DNA of 32,865 bases from assembly GCA_030430615.1 (NCBI GenBank), contig JAUIKV010000005.1:1-32865 (forward strand), given 5' to 3'. Under the pieces are notes generated by a model. It did not search any database, had not been told where the DNA came from, and saw nothing but the letters and a program-made list of their open reading frames with translations. Below are positions 32,135-32,865 of the stretch, one piece after another. A program made the position numbers and the translations under genes. Source of the DNA: Bacteroidia bacterium. GTDB lineage: Bacteria; Bacteroidota; Bacteroidia; Flavobacteriales; Flavobacteriaceae. Position 1 is the first letter of the stretch. Each line of letters opens with the position of its first letter.

Positions 32135-32865
32135 ATGATACTTGATCTAAATAGCTATCTTGAGAAACCAAAACCGAGACTGCGATATAGAGTGAATACA
32201 ATACGAAATGATCAATATGCACTGATCACCGGAGCCAGCCAGGGTCTGGGCAAATCTTTTGCCATGGAGTTGGCTAGCAAAAACATCAATACGGTCCTGG
32301 TGAGTTTGCCTGGCGAGAATTTATCGGTCGTCAGTCAGAAGATCAAAGACCAATATGGCGTTGATTCCCATTATTTTGAGCTCGACATGACAATACCAGA
32401 GGAGCTGGATGCGTTCGCTGATCACATCAATGAACGGTTTGAAGTCTTCATGTTGATCAACAACGCCGGAATTGGCGGTACGATGAAGTTCGACGAGGCT
32501 CAGACCCGGGACATCGACAGCATCATAAAGCTAAACGTTTGGGTGGTTTCGGTCATGGCGCACAAAATTTTACCGAATTTATTGAGACAACCCAAAGCAT
32601 TTATGCTAAACGTCTCGAGCATTGCCGCAGGCTCGCCCATAGGCTACAAGACGGTTTACCCGGCTTCGAAAGCCTTTATCTATTCTTTTTCACTGGGGCT
32701 CAACGAGGAGCTCAAAGACACCAATGTGAGCGTGAGTGTGGTGAATCCGGGACCAATGGCCACCAATGAAGAAGGTAGCTCACGTCTGAACAAACACGGA
32801 TTGGTCGCGCGAATGATCACCCTTCAACCCGATGAGGTCGCTGCCTATTGTATTGCGAACGTATT
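32135..32865 (+). CDS. Short-chain dehydrogenase/reductase (partial, runs off right edge)
   Basis: The reading frame stays open to the end of the window (243 codons). The NAD(P)-binding motif ALITGASQGLGKSFA is present, then LINNAGIGG (NNAG), and the catalytic Ser in NVSSIAAGSP with YPASK giving the Tyr and Lys; VVNPGPMAT follows, as in classical SDRs of the SDR3-like group. The N-terminus is uncertain: the ATG at 32135 gives a 20-residue lead before the usual SDR start, while a GTG at 32192 would give the normal length. The substrate is unknown. Confidence 0.9.
   Translation, partial: MILDLNSYLEKPKPRLRYRVNTIRNDQYALITGASQGLGKSFAMELASKNINTVLVSLPGENLSVVSQKIKDQYGVDSHYFELDMTIPEELDAFADHINERFEVFMLINNAGIGGTMKFDEAQTRDIDSIIKLNVWVVSVMAHKILPNLLRQPKAFMLNVSSIAAGSPIGYKTVYPASKAFIYSFSLGLNEELKDTNVSVSVVNPGPMATNEEGSSRLNKHGLVARMITLQPDEVAAYCIANV

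Noticed and set aside
1-32865. CRISPR arrays, transposases, integrases or phage genes
   Set aside because: None seen; repeats present are short, few and not regularly spaced.

Overview
The window looks like a chromosomal stretch from a member of the Bacteroidota, probably a flavobacterium- or cytophaga-like marine or environmental species. The reasons are the gene set (SIMPL, TPM, bestrophin-like, stand-alone CBM48, YceI, 7TM-AraC and the family often mislabelled NQR subunit F), the near absence of Shine-Dalgarno sequences, and repeated TAnnTTTG promoter elements a short way upstream of start codons. No rRNA, tRNA, CRISPR array, transposase or phage gene was seen. Lower-level taxonomy cannot be fixed from this sequence.

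Layout. 1-5.4 kb: end of a methyltransferase gene, an alpha/beta hydrolase, a BrnQ transporter, an Xaa-Pro aminopeptidase, a TPM-domain surface protein and a CPBP protease. 5.5-11.2 kb: a same-strand run of der, an M20 amidohydrolase, a bestrophin, a SIMPL protein and a 7TM-AraC regulator. 11.4-14.8 kb: a small membrane protein, pyrF, and the operon tpiA-prmA-clpS, which ends in a 3 x 20 bp tandem repeat. 14.8-18.3 kb: a complete biotin-dependent acyl-CoA (probably propionyl-CoA) carboxylase operon, biotin carrier then biotin carboxylase then carboxyltransferase. 18.6-21.3 kb: an accessory-like, AT-rich zone. 21.3-28.5 kb: an M20 carbamoylase-type hydrolase, a bestrophin-like membrane protein, YceI, an NTF2-like protein, a GH9 glycosidase lipoprotein coupled to a Crp/Fnr regulator, and a DUF418 membrane protein. 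28.7-30.4 kb: KDG kinase and KDPG aldolase, the lower Entner-Doudoroff/uronate route. 30.4-32.9 kb: a small alarmone-hydrolase-like HD protein, MscL, a cysteine-containing conserved protein, and a truncated short-chain dehydrogenase.

The least explained part is 19.0-21.3 kb. An XRE-type regulator gene is flanked by two near-identical palindromes (GACAT-NN-ATGTC within ATACGACATG-NN-ATGTC). Each sits exactly 22 bp from a leftward TAnnTTTG element. One of these promoters would transcribe a 78-codon gene whose 3' end folds into nested stems followed by a strong terminator. The other points into a region with no convincing gene. To the right are two tandem, clearly paralogous micro-ORFs (24 and 22 codons, shared core SKRIQWS, differences mostly synonymous or conservative) followed by a terminator. 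I recognise no family for these micropeptides. They and the paired operators are the best candidates here for something undescribed, but a functional link between them and the regulator is inference.

Metabolically, the window combines amino-acid and peptide use (BrnQ, aminopeptidase P, two M20 hydrolases), propionyl-CoA carboxylation (odd-chain or branched-chain degradation), polysaccharide use (GH9, KDG kinase/aldolase) and core housekeeping (Der, PyrF, TpiA, PrmA, ClpS).
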